Positions 12,801 to 25,849 of a DNA stretch of 64,000 bases are shown here, piece by piece. Position numbers and translations under genes: made by a program. The DNA comes from Pseudopyrenochaeta lycopersici (Eukaryota; Ascomycota; Dothideomycetes; Pleosporales; Pseudopyrenochaetaceae). The stretch covers positions 584,069 to 648,068 of the forward strand of contig NHZP01000030.1 of the NCBI GenBank assembly GCA_003313425.1. The letters are read 5' to 3'. A model generated the notes under the pieces. It was not told where the DNA came from. It saw only the letters and a list, made by a program, of their open reading frames with translations, and did not search any database. Within the stretch, counting starts at the first letter, position 1; each line of letters begins with the position of its first letter.

Positions 12801-14793
12801 TCAAGGATCAGGGGGTACTACTGCATTTAACGATGTAACAAGTTCGCTCGAAAGCCATGACGATATCCACTTAGACTCGTTTTGGAGTAAAATAGGCGTA
12901 CCCTGAGAAGCCCAATTGATTGAACGCCGAGAAGAGAGTGGGATGGAAACCCCTACTATATGATTGAACCTGACTCTTAACTCGCTGTCTTGCTGCTTTT
13001 TCAAGTTAAAGCGCTTTTGCCATGTCGCACGTCCCGTTAAATTGATATAATATGCCCATTCTTCATAGGAATACTTCTTCCCAGGCTCAGGCATCATATC
13101 ATTAATAATCACACCAAGTTCTTCCGCTAAAAGGTAGCAATGGAGGCGAATTTGGTCTCGAGATATTCTGCGCGACGTCTTTCCTTGTGGCTGGGAGGGT
13201 TCTCCTAGTTCAGGGAGTGTCAAGTTCGGGAAACCATTGGCCCTTCTGAAATCCGACTTAGTTTTCACTATTCCGCCTTCTGCTTTCTTCTTAGCTTGGA
13301 AACCAGGCCCCAGTGACGCCCGTGCAGCCTCTGGAGAGCGCAGAACAGGCAATTTGTGACATCGGCGGTGATGTATCAGTCGCTTGAAAAAAGGCACTAG
13401 TTCACGAAACGTTCCATATACCGTATCCACTGAGTTGTTGATAAAGATGGTCAGAACTGGTACAGACAATAGACTCCAGACCACGAAGAATGGCTTGCCA
13501 GATTCGCTATTGGGTATATAATCTCCGTAACCAATGGTCAATAGCGAAACGTAAGTAAAATAAAGCGACACCCCATAAGTCCATGAATCGTCCTTTTCAG
13601 CTAAATTGAAGATTGAAGCCCCTCCGAGTAGTAAAACAAGGATGACGAAGACGGACAGTGCATATGCCGTCAGACGGCATCTTCTTTCAGCATCTAAGGG
13701 GATTCGACGGACGAGATTGAATGCGTCTTCGTCATTCATAGAAATGGACATTTCATCCATTTCTAGAAGTCTCTTCTCAAGGCGTTCTCTTGATAATTCA
13801 ACCCAATGGTTTGTGAGTCGGCCTCGACCCGTTAATAGAAGCCTTCGTACAGAGATGACAAACACTGCTATGAGTGTAATACCACCAATTACGTAAGGGA
13901 GCAAAAGTCCTCTGCCAAGGGCGGTTTTAGGCGTGAAGAACCCTCCAAGGCCAATTGTGAGAAGTGTGAAGTCCGCCCAGAAAACTGCGTCAAGGAATGA
14001 CCAGTTCTCAATTTGTGCATATAACGCGGCTCCTAGGAGCAGGTACGCTATAAGCGCAATAGATTGGCGGAATAGATTAGCTCGAGTGCTCCCCGTTCTC
14101 GGCGGCATAGAGTAGTACTTTCTAATCAGCCCAAATCCATGGGAAAACACGCAAACAAGTGTGCTAACAGAAAGTGCCGCTGATATTGTAGCATAATAAT
14201 ACGCTTGCGTGAAATGGTAATCTTCAGAAATCTTCAGCCACGAGGCTGCATGACGAGTGACAGTCAGCAGACTGATGAGGATGGAAGATTGGATTAGAAG
14301 CCCAGCAGCACAGATGAAGAACAAGAGCTTGCTCGAGATGTGAAGAAAATTCGTCACGTTCGAGATGAATCCAGAGCCAACGGTGATTGCATTAAGGGTG
14401 ATGAACCTATAATATCGGTCACTCTTAATAAAGTGTTCAATCGAGATTCAGTCATCAAACGTACCATGTGGGATTTCCGACGATGCGTGTTTCAGTCTCA
14501 TTCTGATTCTGAACTACGATATAGCTCCAACCGGTGGTAAGTGAGCACACACTAAAACCTGTAGCTAATGGACCAAGTGTGCCGGTAAGAAGTGGACATA
14601 CTTCTGAGGCGAACCACCACCGACTATCCGCAAGATATTGTAAGAAAAGTTTATTCTCAAATAATGCAATCACGTACCTTAAGCGAGCAGTGAGCGGTTC
14701 ATCTCCTCTTGCAGATGGTGTTGGCATCGTGGGATAATGGCAGGAACGATCACTAGAGACAAGCTCAGAGAAAGTCGGTGCTTGCCCATTCAT
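12801..14793 (-). CDS. TOK-type outward-rectifying two-pore potassium channel
   Basis: Plasma-membrane K+ channel of the fungal TOK1 family (eight membrane segments, two pore loops), 644 aa. Exons on the minus strand are 14793-14465 and 14406-12801; the 58-bp intron joins NPTW to FITLNA in frame. The first pore has TIGLGG (typical variant for TOK pore 1) after FWADFTLL, the second TIGYGD after YFTYVSLL. Early segments include RWWFASEVCPLLTGTLGP, characteristic of fungal TOK N termini, followed by several hydrophobic helices. The cytosolic C terminus of about 200 aa contains PGKKYSYEEWAYY, also family-typical. A further in-frame 54-bp intron is possible at 14624-14677 (donor GTACGT, acceptor GATAG). 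Removing it would join RLS to RWWFASE and give 626 aa, nearer the family pattern. The start is the first ATG. Confidence 0.9.
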
Positions 14794-15196
14794 GTTAATA
14801 TATCGTTAGAAATAAAGGGTCCAGTGCCAATATTTTTAATGACTGCTGGAAGGGTTTGTCAAGATAGAAAAAATTTCGGATTGGGATTGATTGACTTTTT
14901 TAGGTGGGAAAGCTAAAGCCCCTTAATAAAGCAATTATTACAAGTCATATCAATACGTTATATAGGTTTAGTTAAAAATTGCCGTAAAATCGCTTTCTAA
15001 CATTCACAGTAGGCTATTATTGACGCATGCCATTGTTTTGTATCGGGATTTTAGGAGGTCTGCTGCAAGATTCCAAGGTCTAGATATCTCTGTGTCCAAA
15101 GGCTACATGCAGTAATCACTGCTCTGATTATAAAGCAACTACTGACTCTACAATTATTGATCATGGCGTACTGCGTTGCCTAGATAAAGGAGCTTA

Positions 15197-15604
15197 TTAG
15201 CCTGATGATGAACAAACATAAGAATATGTGCGAATTCTTGACATACGGAAGATAAAAACGACTGTGCCATGCGTCCCTGATCCCCCTTGAACTTCTAACT
15301 CAAAACCCTTTGCTGGGACGTCCCCCTGGTAACTATTCTTTCCAAAGAATGGAATTTTCCATGACACCAACACCAACTGTTCAGGTGTATCGCCCGCAAT
15401 ATGGTACGTAACGCAACCTCTTGTACCTCTTCCTGCTCCTACCGATTTCGACTTCCACAACCCACATTCTCCGGCGAGGATGGACAACGGAGGCCCTTGA
15501 TTCACGGCCCATACGCCTTGATGAAGTTGCTGAGTCTGGGTTTCTAGACACAACTCCTCATTCGTTCTGTTCAAAAATACTACTAATGTGCTTCGATTGA
15601 ACAT
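15197..15604 (-). CDS. Small beta-rich protein, family uncertain (weak aegerolysin-like pattern)
   Basis: A 135-aa single-exon reading with natural composition, convincing as a gene but not firmly assigned. The core has alternating hydrophobic/polar stretches with GTRGCVTYHI, VLVSWKIPFFGKNSY and GGSGTHGTVVFIF. The order GT-x-G, W-x-x-P-(F/W)-x-G-x-N, then a Gly-rich strand recalls small fungal beta-sandwich proteins such as aegerolysins, but the match is by pattern only and key residues cannot be verified. No signal peptide is seen. A GTAAGT donor and TCTAG acceptor just upstream (about 15610-15675) suggest an intron before the ATG, probably in the 5' leader. Function unknown. Confidence 0.45.
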   Translation of the reverse strand: MFNRSTLVVFLNRTNEELCLETQTQQLHQGVWAVNQGPPLSILAGECGLWKSKSVGAGRGTRGCVTYHIAGDTPEQLVLVSWKIPFFGKNSYQGDVPAKGFELEVQGGSGTHGTVVFIFRMSRIRTYSYVCSSSG

Positions 15605-16834
15605 TTCTAGAGTAAATTGACTTGAGAAGTAAGTTACAACATAGCCATCGCTATCTTCATTACTGTACTTACGTCACCTTACTGGATATCCCTGGTTTAC
15701 TAAATGTGTGGAAGTGAAAATAATAATGACCCATAGAGCAGGCTTAAAGGATGTCCGACAGAAGTATTAATGTAGCTTTTACACTATACCAAATTTTAAC
15801 CTCATTACTTCCACAGTCTCCTAGTCTTGTAATGGCTGTTCACCTCGTGCTATGGTGGATACCAGGGGGCGAGGATGAACACGAACACAGTGATTAACTT
15901 ATGCGTAGCAACCATAGCTTCTCTTAAACCGCATTGTGTCACGTTCCCTTGTTCTGTAGATATCAGTCCAAAAGCTACATTTAGCGCTCCTTTGGACTAG
16001 CCAATCATCATTTTCAGTTAGGAATGCCAAGAAAAAAGGGATTTCTTAGCAGCGGCAACTTCCGATGAGCTACAACCATGCGAACTTGCTCGAACTTGCA
16101 GCCAGCTGAGATCGGCTGCATAATTTCCTGAGTATTATGACGGTACGACCAGACGCCACTATTTTCGGGCGGAAGGCAAAGCAATGCTATTCCAGGATTG
16201 ACAAGGATTATCCTTGCATTCGACCGACCGCTGTTGATAGATTGGGGACCCACTTTCCACACTAAACAAAAAAGTATGGAGTTATCATATGAAATGCGGG
16301 CAGCGTTTTAGAAGTTTGGTTGACGGATCTTGTGGGATGAATGACAGCTCGCAAGACATGTATCAATTAGGCTACCTCCTCAAAGGATTACTGGTTATCT
16401 TCTTCATATGGCTTACTAAAAGAGGGGGTGGGCGTATCTTCCGATAACAGAACAATGCAGGACGCGCTTGTTAGCAAATCGGGGCCAACTAACCGTCCAA
16501 GACTTTTCTGCGCTGCATCTCGACGAGAAATCTTGTCGTATATCCTGTTAATGTTAGTAGTGCTCTGCATAAGATTATGTTTTATAAGTAAAATATACAT
16601 CTAGATTGTAATAGCTCTCCAAGTGCACTGCTCTATAGGGCTGTGATTGGTAAAAGATTCATGTAAAGGGAGGTTACCAGCAGGTTTGAAGCAATCCTCG
16701 GTTCTCCACCGAATTCAAACACGATATCAGAGCTTTATTAAACTAATTACAACCCTACTGCCTTCAAAATCTGATCACAATTCACAGCGATTAAAAAAAC
16801 GCGTCATAACGCATCACATATTCCAACAACAAAT
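15605..16834. other. Intergenic region
   Basis: No supported gene. Minus-strand readings at 16014-16262 and 16388-16600 are short, lack recognisable families and have no flanking exons I could join. The right part is the promoter side of phospholipase B. Confidence 0.4.
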
Positions 16835-18944
16835 ATGATGGTGAAGAAAGCGTTACTTAACCTTAGAAGAGTATGGTTTTCTTTAATATTACTCTATGTG
16901 CTCGCCTTGTTTGCGGCTTTTGCGAGCGCCAGAAGTCTGTAACAACATACTCTCTCAAGAAACATATATAAGCTAATCGTCCCTCCAGTATCCTCAACTA
17001 CAAGCTTCCAATCACCAAACGGGGTAGGAACGTTCACCAAGCGAGAGGGGAATGACACCTCCAATAGCTATGCCCCACAATCTAATGATTGTTCGAATCC
17101 CCGACCTACCGTTCGAAATGCGACATCTCTCAGCCTTGAGGAGACAGAGTGGTTAGAGAAGAGACGGGCGAATACTGTCTGGGCGATTCGTGACTTCCTT
17201 GCTCGTGCAAATATCAGTGATTTCGATGCCGATGCCTATATTGAAAGTATGAAGCAGAACATCTCCGCAATGCCGAATATTGCAATCGCAGTATCAGGAG
17301 GTGGATACAGAGCGTTGATGCACGGAGCTGGCGTGATTTCGGCTTTCGATAACCAGACGCAGAACTCAACTTTGCCTGGCAATATTGGTGGCCTTTTGCA
17401 AGCATCTACGTACCTATCTGGCCTGTCAGGTGGGAGTTGGCTGGTTGGAAGTCTATACATCCCAAAACTCAAGCCAGTACAGGAGATTTTCAGGATGGAT
17501 CCAAACGATACCGAGTCTTTGTGGCAATTGGATAATTCAATTATCAAAGGTTAGTAGGGACCTTTGAAATGGGTAAACGTCCTAATACGTCCAGGTCCTG
17601 CCACACTATCCTTCCCGAGCTATTATACAACTATAATGGATGAAGTGAATAATAAAGACGCAGCTGGCTTCAATACTACTATCACAGACTTATGGGGAAG
17701 GGGACTGTCATTCCAGTTATTTAATGCATCAGACGGTGGTCCAGGTAAGTCCTTAAGCCCAATTGTACAGACGAGTATTAACTAGGGGCGAAGAGTACAC
17801 ATTCTCAGGCATAGCACAGGATCGGGACTTTCAGTCCGCATCAGCACCTTTGCCCATTGTTTTGGCGCTGGAGCGAGCACCCAATCAGCTTCTCATTTCA
17901 TCAAACTCAACGTCATATGAGATGAACCCATGGGAGTTTGGCACATTCGACCAACCGACAGCTGCATTTGCACCAATTCACTACGTTGGTTCGAATTTCC
18001 GAGCGGGCATTCTGGTCGATACCGAGAAATGTGTTTCAGGCTTCGATAACGCCGGCTTCGTGGTTGGTACCTCGTCTTCACTTTTCAATCAGGCATACTT
18101 GCAAATTAACAAGACTGATATTCCACCTCGAGTGCAAGATTACCTTACCAAAACGCTAGAGGAAATTGGGACGGAGAATAACGATGTATCGAACTGGGTG
18201 AATCCTTTCTATCAATACAAGGAAGAGAATAACTCGAATGCCAACAGTAGAACGCTATCTCTTGTTGATGGGGGCGAAGACCTGCAGAACATTCCTTTCT
18301 ATCCACTACTTCAACCACTCCGCCAAATAGATATAATATTTACTATAGATGCTTCGGCAGACACTGGCGCCCCTGGAGCATATTGGCCAAATGGAACTGC
18401 ACTGGTGGCGACATATCAACGATCACTGCTCAAAACAAGAACTACTGTCCCATTTCCATCAATCCCAGATCAAAATACGTTTGTCAATCTGGGCCTCAAT
18501 TCACAGCCTACATTCTTTGGTTGCGATACTAAGAACCTGACCAAGCTCAGCCCACTTATTGTATACATTCCAAACCACCCCGTTACCTACAACTCAAACA
18601 TCTCAACGTTCCAGATGACAACCAATGATACGGAGCGAAATTCAATCATTCAGAATGGCTACAATGTGGCTACAAGAGGAAATGGGACGCTAGACAAGGA
18701 CTGGCCAAGCTGCATTGGGTGCGCGATGCTGTCGAGGAGTTTTGAGAGGAACGGAGTCCAGCCACCTGCAGTTTGCGATCAGTGTTTTCAGAGATATTGT
18801 TGGAATGGAACGGTGAACTCGACGGCCCCTCCTCCATTTGCACCCTCTCACGCTATCGAAACCAGCGGTTGCCCAAGAAGGGCAGAGGGTACTGTTTCAT
18901 TAATTTTTACGCTCTTTTTGTTATCCTTTCTTTGGTTTTTTTAA
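16835..18944 (+). CDS. Secreted, probably GPI-anchored phospholipase B (lysophospholipase)
   Basis: Hydrolyses acyl esters of (lyso)phospholipids at the cell surface or in the medium; fungal PLB / cPLA2-fold family, 653 aa, usual length about 600-650. Exons: 16835-16934, 16989-17549, 17595-17744, 17794-18944. The first exon encodes a hydrophobic signal segment (SLILLYVLALFAAFASA). Catalytic features are SGGGYRA (oxyanion region), the nucleophile motif GLSGGSW and the aspartate motif VDGGED. Many N-glycosylation sequons and a Cys-rich C-terminal region follow, ending in a hydrophobic tail (TVSLIFTLFLLSFLWFF) that fits a GPI signal. For intron 3, the canonical GTAAGT donor with acceptor GCGAAG gives ASDGGPEYTF, matching the family; the nearer TAG acceptor would break frame. 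The start is the first of two adjacent ATGs. Confidence 0.92.
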
Positions 18945-20642
18945 ACTACATAAACCCTATTTACGGTATCTTGATTAAGCATCAAATGACTTGCAACAAA
19001 CTACACACAATTACTACTTCTCTTACAGCTAAGGAATACTCATTTTTAACTATTATTTCGGATTTTTAGATCATTCCAATCGTGCTATATATAATTTTCA
19101 GATCTTTTGCTCACCTGATTCCACCTAGTTTCGAAGCTATCAAGTGCCTCCTGCTCTTACACTCAGCATCCACATACTGCACAGGCTTGGGCATCCTAGA
19201 CAATGCAGACTGACAGTCATGCGAGCGACGACTCCTGGAGCAGCCGGTGAACAGCTTCATCCTCAAGACAGCAAGTACTCGGTTGTAGCAATCGGCTAGC
19301 GCTTATAGCTCTTGAAAAACCATCCACCGTGCCGAGACTATTTCGCGAGTGGCTTGCTTATCCCATTGAGCTACTTCTGCCAGGTCTTGGGTCTTATTCA
19401 TGGTCTAGACTCCACATCACCAACATCATCAGATATTGAAGTCGAACACCCGGTTGCACGACGAGGCTCCACTTTTTACACGCTTCAGAACTCTCGCCTA
19501 GCAGGGCTTGGCATGGCCTGATCATCAGCACTTTTCGTGCGGGTGCTGCCGTTTCCCCGCTTCGCTTATCGACGCGCATGACTTTGCAGCAGATCGTCGA
19601 TCGCTGTTGAGTGTCGGTTCGAAATTCAAACACACGGGGCTAGGGGGTGGCTTTATTTATCACATGTAAATGGTGCACCAATGTACTGCTCACAAAGAAA
19701 CTTCGCCGACTGGCATTGCTCAAAGAGATGTAGTGGGAAGCCGCCCACGTCGTCAGACATATGTCTTTATTCTTGCTTGATTTGAGCAAGATTGAACCTC
19801 GTACGACTTCGCTTAAAGTATTAATGGGTGTTGATTCGCTGGAACGCTGTCCCTCGCCCACAAGTGCTCTCTCTTGCCTTATAATCGTCCACAAGGCTTC
19901 GTGTACCAGCAAACGTTAGTTAGTGCTCTAATGAAGTCCTGTTTTTTTAATACGCCTGATTGCCGAGTTTTGTGTTCGTACAGATATATACTTTGTACTA
20001 CAACAAAAAGACGATACACGATAGGATTGTTGATTCACGGAGGGTATTGGAGGTAGTGCTAGAGAACTACTCTTTACGATTTGATATATGATGCTTAATC
20101 GTGAACAGATGAGTCCAGACCGTAGTGCAAAGTTCTTCAATAAGATATTGCATGCCAGATTATAGTTAGTAAGAACTAGGAGTAGTAGTTAGGAGAGTGA
20201 TGATAATTAATGCTCATATCTTGTGAGGAAAGCCTCCAGCTCTTTCTAAAGCTGCATGGGTGCTTCGTGAGTGCTCACAAATGAGCGGTGTATGAAAATA
20301 GAAACTCTAAGTAGGAATATGTACCGTCCTCTTTGCCTTTCTTTCTGGCTATTCAGCGCACAATATTTATCTGATGGCATTAAGGGCTGTCCTAAGAACT
20401 CGAACGATAATCTCTCTAAACTTTAGTACTTTCTGTGTGGACCCACGATGCTAATTGAAAATGTCTTCACATAGACTGTTTGCTCTATTAATGAATTTGT
20501 GTTCTTCTTTTATTTCTGCTCCCACGGTTAATTAGGCTACCCAAACTAAGGTTAGCCTTTGAGCATTTGATTCCGCTTCATTTGCCTTCACTATATCTGT
20601 ATTCATCAGAGAATCTGGTGTAGTGCCCTGAAAGCTGTTATT
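18945..20642. other. Intergenic region between convergent genes
   Basis: About 1.7 kb between the ends of phospholipase B and alpha-arrestin. Short readings on both strands have no family resemblance and no splice partners. Nothing else supported. Confidence 0.5.
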
Positions 20643-22567
20643 TCAGCGAGGTAGTGGTTTGTAAAGCGGAGGGGGTGCCTCCGGTGACAGTGGTGGGCCT
20701 GCATCCTCAAAAGGTGGGGGATCAAACGACAGTACTCTAAAAAGGTAAGTAGGTCGAGGAAAGTAGGATTCAACGGGACTGTCGATGTGCAGCTGCTGTG
20801 GATATCGAGAGCTTGCTAGTCCTGGACTAAAAGGAGTAGCAGTCGAGTCTTCTTGAAGCCAGTTCGGCGTCTCCGAGGTTGAAACAAAGTGGAAACAGGT
20901 CTCACAGCAAACTCCCAGAGCTTTAGAGCAATCACATTCAGGCATGCACGTGCCATAAACGGGTTTCGGTGCTGAATATGACGGTAGTGTGGTGATAGCC
21001 TCAGTCACCTGGTGGGATAGGATACGAAATGGCGAATCAACTGAAATCTCGAATAGTCGTTTTTTGTTCGAATCGGCTCGATCAACCATCGAAAGTCGTA
21101 TGACGATCTGCCATCACGTTAAACAAATGGGCGCAACTTTGAGTAGTCTATTTACCTTTATCCAGTGATGTACCAGAATATTCTGGAATGTGGTATCAGA
21201 GTGCAACTTTAAAGCCTCCCCATCGTGCTTCATGTTGTGGCAGCTAGGGAGTGGGACCAGGAATTCCATCACTTTCGTTCCAATGATATAATCTCCACTA
21301 AAGTTACCGGAGATGTCTGTAAGTCCCTGCATTTCCATCCCTGAGGCAGCTTCGTTTGGGTAAGATGTAGCACCTCCGCCACGAACAGTTTTTATGACGC
21401 TATCGGAGACGCTGCCGGAGACGCTACTCGCTGGCAGGGTATCTGCTCGCTTCTCAAATAGCAGTATCTTTCGAACTGGCTCTATGCGGTGAACTCGTTT
21501 ATTTGAACAGAAATATTCAACATGTTCTGTCACAAAAACTTTGATCCATTGGAGCTGGGTCTTCACTAGTGGCGTGAGGTTGATCGAAATGGGGACTTGT
21601 GCGCCGAGTGGAAAGGACTTGCCAGAAATGGTGACATTCAGTTTCACCCGTTCCCTCAAAGTCCGGTTCACTACAATCGGTTCGACTTGTTCCAATGCGC
21701 CTTGAGCTGGGGTGCGGATAAGAGTGACTTCCTTGGACTGAACAAGATTAGTGGAGAAAACTCCCGCACGCTCAACAATCGCCTCCAACTCATACTTTAC
21801 AGAGCCCGATTTGAGGTCAATAGTTTCAGGAAGATTGCTTTCCAAGGGCAATTCGAAATCATACATGTAATCGCCAGGGGGAAACATAACGTACGCCGTC
21901 CGTGCAAACGAAGGCAGATTGGTTGAAGTATCGCCCTTAATAACGTTCCACAAAGAGTTGGCTAGCAGTAATAGCTGAACTGCTCTTTTAGAGCCTAGAT
22001 TCTTGGAGGAGCTGTTACTCGAGTTGACGGTCAGACCCTGTTGAGTTGTCACACTTCCGGGAAAGATCTTGGCAAGCTCATCATGATCAGCACCGACTTC
22101 TGCTGCTGCTGCCAGGGACTGCGCGTTGAAAAACGGCCATGCATTTTTCATGATGATGTTTATCTCCTCGAATTTGATCTTGTTAGGAGGAATACCTTCG
22201 CTACGTTAGCGTACGTACACATTTGGGCTGTGGGACAATTACCCTGGGGCCATTTTGTCACGGCCTTGCCATGAAACCTCAGTGTCACTGTTTTTATCTT
22301 TGTAGGCCTTATGACTCGCAAGTGCAACGATCCACGGAGCACCGCTGTGCTTCGCTCCGATGTAGGTCTTTGCTCGAAACCTTGGAGAAAAATTATGGGT
22401 TCGATCAAGGCAATGTTGAGGTGGATACCATTTCCAAATTCTAAAGACTTCTCTTTTAACACCGTCCTCGCCATGCTTTTTACAGATAATTTCGTCGATT
22501 GTTGACCAGGAGGCCAGTGTGTCTCAATTGAAGCTTGCCAGTGATCTTTATCGAATGCCTGCGACAT
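20643..22567 (-). CDS. Alpha-arrestin (ART-family ubiquitin-ligase adaptor)
   Basis: Cytosolic adaptor that brings an Rsp5/HulA-type HECT ubiquitin ligase to plasma-membrane transporters for endocytosis. 609 aa. Exons on the minus strand: 22567-22243, 22195-21156, 21107-20643; introns are 47 and 48 bp and phases agree. The arrestin N domain contains STAVLRGSLHLRVIRPTKIK and VTLRFHGKAVTKWP, with NIIMKNAWPFFNAQ next. The C domain includes TIDLKSGSVKYELEAIVERA, SGKSFPLGAQVPISI and EHVEYFCSNKRVHRIEPVRK. The tail has PPLY (a PPxY ligase-binding motif) five residues from the end and an LPSY variant. Introns sit where the arrestin strands continue directly (KWPQG-IPPNK; HHWIK-IVIRLS). Which yeast ART it corresponds to is unclear, so no symbol is given. 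Confidence 0.88.
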
Positions 22568-25500
22568 GATCTTAACCCATTAGTGGCCGACCTCCATCTC
22601 CAACTTTTTAACGAAGCCGAAAGAGTTCCTCTGGCACTGTTTAGTACAGGTTATATGAATATTCAGTTGGGTGGCGCGGATCAACTATGTGTCGAATATG
22701 ATGGTAGTGATTGAACGAAAAAAACTCGCCCAATTCTGTTGATATGTCCATCGAGCCTTTACTAGCGTACGAGTTACTACTGGTTTGGTAGCGCGTCTGG
22801 TCTGGGCCTGATCAGCGCCATATGAGTAGCAAGGTCATGCGCAGCTTAACTCACAAACCTGTTCGGGAATATTAAGGCGATCATGTTTCAGGGTTTTTGA
22901 GCGCGTATATTTCCGACCCAATATGGCATCGACATATGAGGGCTAAGATGTCTACAATGTTAGATCTATTTTTATTGGCCGTACCAACATACCACCTTCA
23001 CATGTTATAATCTAGCTGATATTCCCCATGCCCCACAGGTGGTATGTTCCTTGCCGCCTTAAACCCCGCTAACGTGGTTGGAGAGCGAGCCGCCGTGTTT
23101 GTCATGCACGGAATCGTCCCACCTCCGCGAAGAAAGAAACACGCTTTTGATGAGTCAGCGCAGTCCCCAACCACAGGCAGTACTATGTAGGCCCAATTTA
23201 GGAATAGATCGCAACAGAGAAGCGTTTCAATTATCTGTAAATGCTATCTCAGCTAAAGGGACTGGTGTTACAGTCGCCAAACCCGATTTCCTGCGTAATC
23301 TAGTGTTCTCGTCTACTTCAGACATATGGGGGGCTTAATGTGCGATGTTTAATGCCTTCTTGGTTGATACCTTCCACTAGGCGTGAGATAGTCCTTCCTG
23401 TTGACAAGTGGTACTTGAAATAGCTGCAATTATGAATATGCTGAATATTATATTTTGAACTCCTTGTACGGAATGTTGGGATTGATAGAACGAGAAGCCA
23501 ATGAAACTTCTACTTGGTTCAGTGACGGACCAATAGTAGTATCTGATTGACCCAGAGAGACGGTGTGAGGTCTATAAGCTAGAAGATGCGGAGACTTGTG
23601 TACCCGATCTGAATGTAAACTGGGGCCTGAAAGTAGCTTGAATGATGGCAGTTTGGAGGTATGGTAGTGCTTCTGTACCATTTCCATCATTTTTCGATTT
23701 TTCTTTACATTTTGCGGCATCATTGTTTCGCTAGTCCTCCATATGTGGACTCAATCCAGATCGTCCGGATTACCTACTCTCCATCCCAAGATTTCTGTAA
23801 GGTATTTGGAAGGCTTTTCAGAAGCTTGCATAGCCTAGCTCCATGAATTTCAAAGTGATTAATCACGCTCCGGCAATTTGTACCTATGCCGCTAAAGCAA
23901 GCAGTCTCCCTCTCTTTGTAAGAAAGCTTGACGGTCAGATAACATAGCCTACATCGTGGTCAGCATTCTGTTGTGCAATATTCATCGTTTGATTACCAAG
24001 TCTTTCAATCGCCGCAGTGGATATGTTCGCATCATGTAAAGTCATGTCGCCTAAATGTGTGTCTGCATGCAAGGAAGTTCAGTGGAGTTATTTTATAGGC
24101 CCCGGAGACTCTCATGAGCATCGTAAGGGAGCCCGGTTTTCACGCAATTAGATGCATTTCAATATTCTTGCGCGTACCATTTCATGGCCAGGTATTGTGA
24201 TCATCCTATAGATACTCTCACTAAAATCATCTCCGAAATACTAACGCACTAGATTTAAGTCGGTGACGGATTGTACGTCGTGAGTCTCTGGCTACCAGAA
24301 ACTCTTCGAACACGATCATATCCTACTTTAAGACCATGAAGATATGTCAACCTAGATATCACGATCGCTACAGTAATCATTTGTTTAAATTTGCTCTTCT
24401 TTCATTCTCCCAATGATGCGATTTGCGGAATGCGTCAAGCAGCCGCGAATTCTAGTTTGCCTCGTTATACGACTTGGGAGGCGGGTGTCCGACTCTTTGG
24501 ATACTTACTTCTCCTTTAAAATTTTCAAAGTTTCTCGTTGTAGAATTTCTAACCAACAATGCGTCAGTATCAAACCTGTCGGGGGGTGAAGGGCTTTGCC
24601 ATTATATTGCAAACAGGGGCACTTCCCCAAAGTAAGACTACTCAAATCCCATCCCATTATCTTCAACAGTGATAAAAACAGTACCAGGGCTTCCTAACAC
24701 TGACAAAATTTCCCTAACTGTAGCTGGCGATTTATGTTGTAATGGATTCTTCTTGGAGCGTTCTCTTTCTAAAGTCTGTAGATTCGAGATGCCTACAATA
24801 TTACAGCAGCAGTCGCTTACTCTTAAACTTCTTTCACATACTCAAACCCTGAAGCATTGACGATTTTGAATATAAGAGATGCTTATCTGTGCTTCTAATT
24901 ATCGTCGTTTGCTGTATTAAGAACATGCAACCCACTTTTTTACATCGAAGACTGGATTTTTCGGACCTCAAGTAGAGTCCCCTAAGAATATAATTGGCCA
25001 AGCATCTTTTTGAGACAATACTTTGCGCTTCTGTCGAATGTCATAGCGTCTCTGGTTGTTTACCATTGAAATATCTGCCCTGATGTCGATTGTTGATTGT
25101 TGAATATCAAGTGACAATATGTATAGGTATTTTGATGTCATGAGAACTTAGATTGTCTTCTTAGATAGCGAAGACCCTGGAACAGAAGAGAAGTCAGTTG
25201 TAACGCGTGTCAAACAAAGCACGAGCGAATTATAGATGCTATCAATTAGGCAAATTATTTGGAAATTGACTGCCATCTTGGGTAGATTTGCCATTCAGTG
25301 CCCTTTGCGAAATTACGGCGTATTCCTCTCTTCATCCAGGTTGGATCATTTCCGTACAACGATTTACTCTGCTGATCCTCGACTACCCCGCATCTTTATG
25401 GTGTAGCTAGGAACAACGCTAGAGCATTCCACTGCATGTGGCTGCATGCGCCCTAAAGCCACTAAGGCGACTAAATCTTCGATCGCGGCTTCGAGCTCCG

Positions 25501-25840
25501 CGTTCCGCATACGAGCTGTCATGGATAACTAGTTTCGCAACGGTTGAAGCACAGGCTGAGCTGTGCGGATGTAACTAAACTTAACTGCATTGATCATCCG
25601 GAGGACCTTGTAGTTAAACTTGACGTTCCTCATTAAACATCAATAATGGAATAAGGTGCGGTCCACGCTCCTACGAGGTATTCCATGTTATAGTGCTTGA
25701 ATTTCTGGAGAGCTAGGAATAAAGTCAGAAGCGCGATGCACCTGGGAGGAGCGCGACGTTTCGCAGGGTATATTACGTGATTTAAACTCTGTCGACAGCT
25801 CTCTTGGCAGGGTCTACAGCTTACAAAGATGTCAGCGTCA
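22568..25840. other. Long gene-poor intergenic stretch
   Basis: About 3.3 kb with no coding region I can support. Composition is ordinary rather than RIP-like. Readings at 23078-23338 (+), 23448-23723 (-) and 24669-24860 (+) are short and have no recognisable motif. It may hold a noncoding RNA or a decayed gene, but I see no positive evidence. Confidence 0.45.
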
Positions 25841-25849
25841 ATAGTTAAA

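Noticed and set aside
16014..16262. 82-codon minus-strand frame upstream of phospholipase B
   Set aside because: No recognisable domain and no joining exon; length is within chance expectation.
22986..23048. 12-bp perfect inverted repeat (AACATACCACCT) with a 39-bp loop
   Set aside because: A match of this size is not rare in 64 kb and has no U-run, gene or element border beside it.
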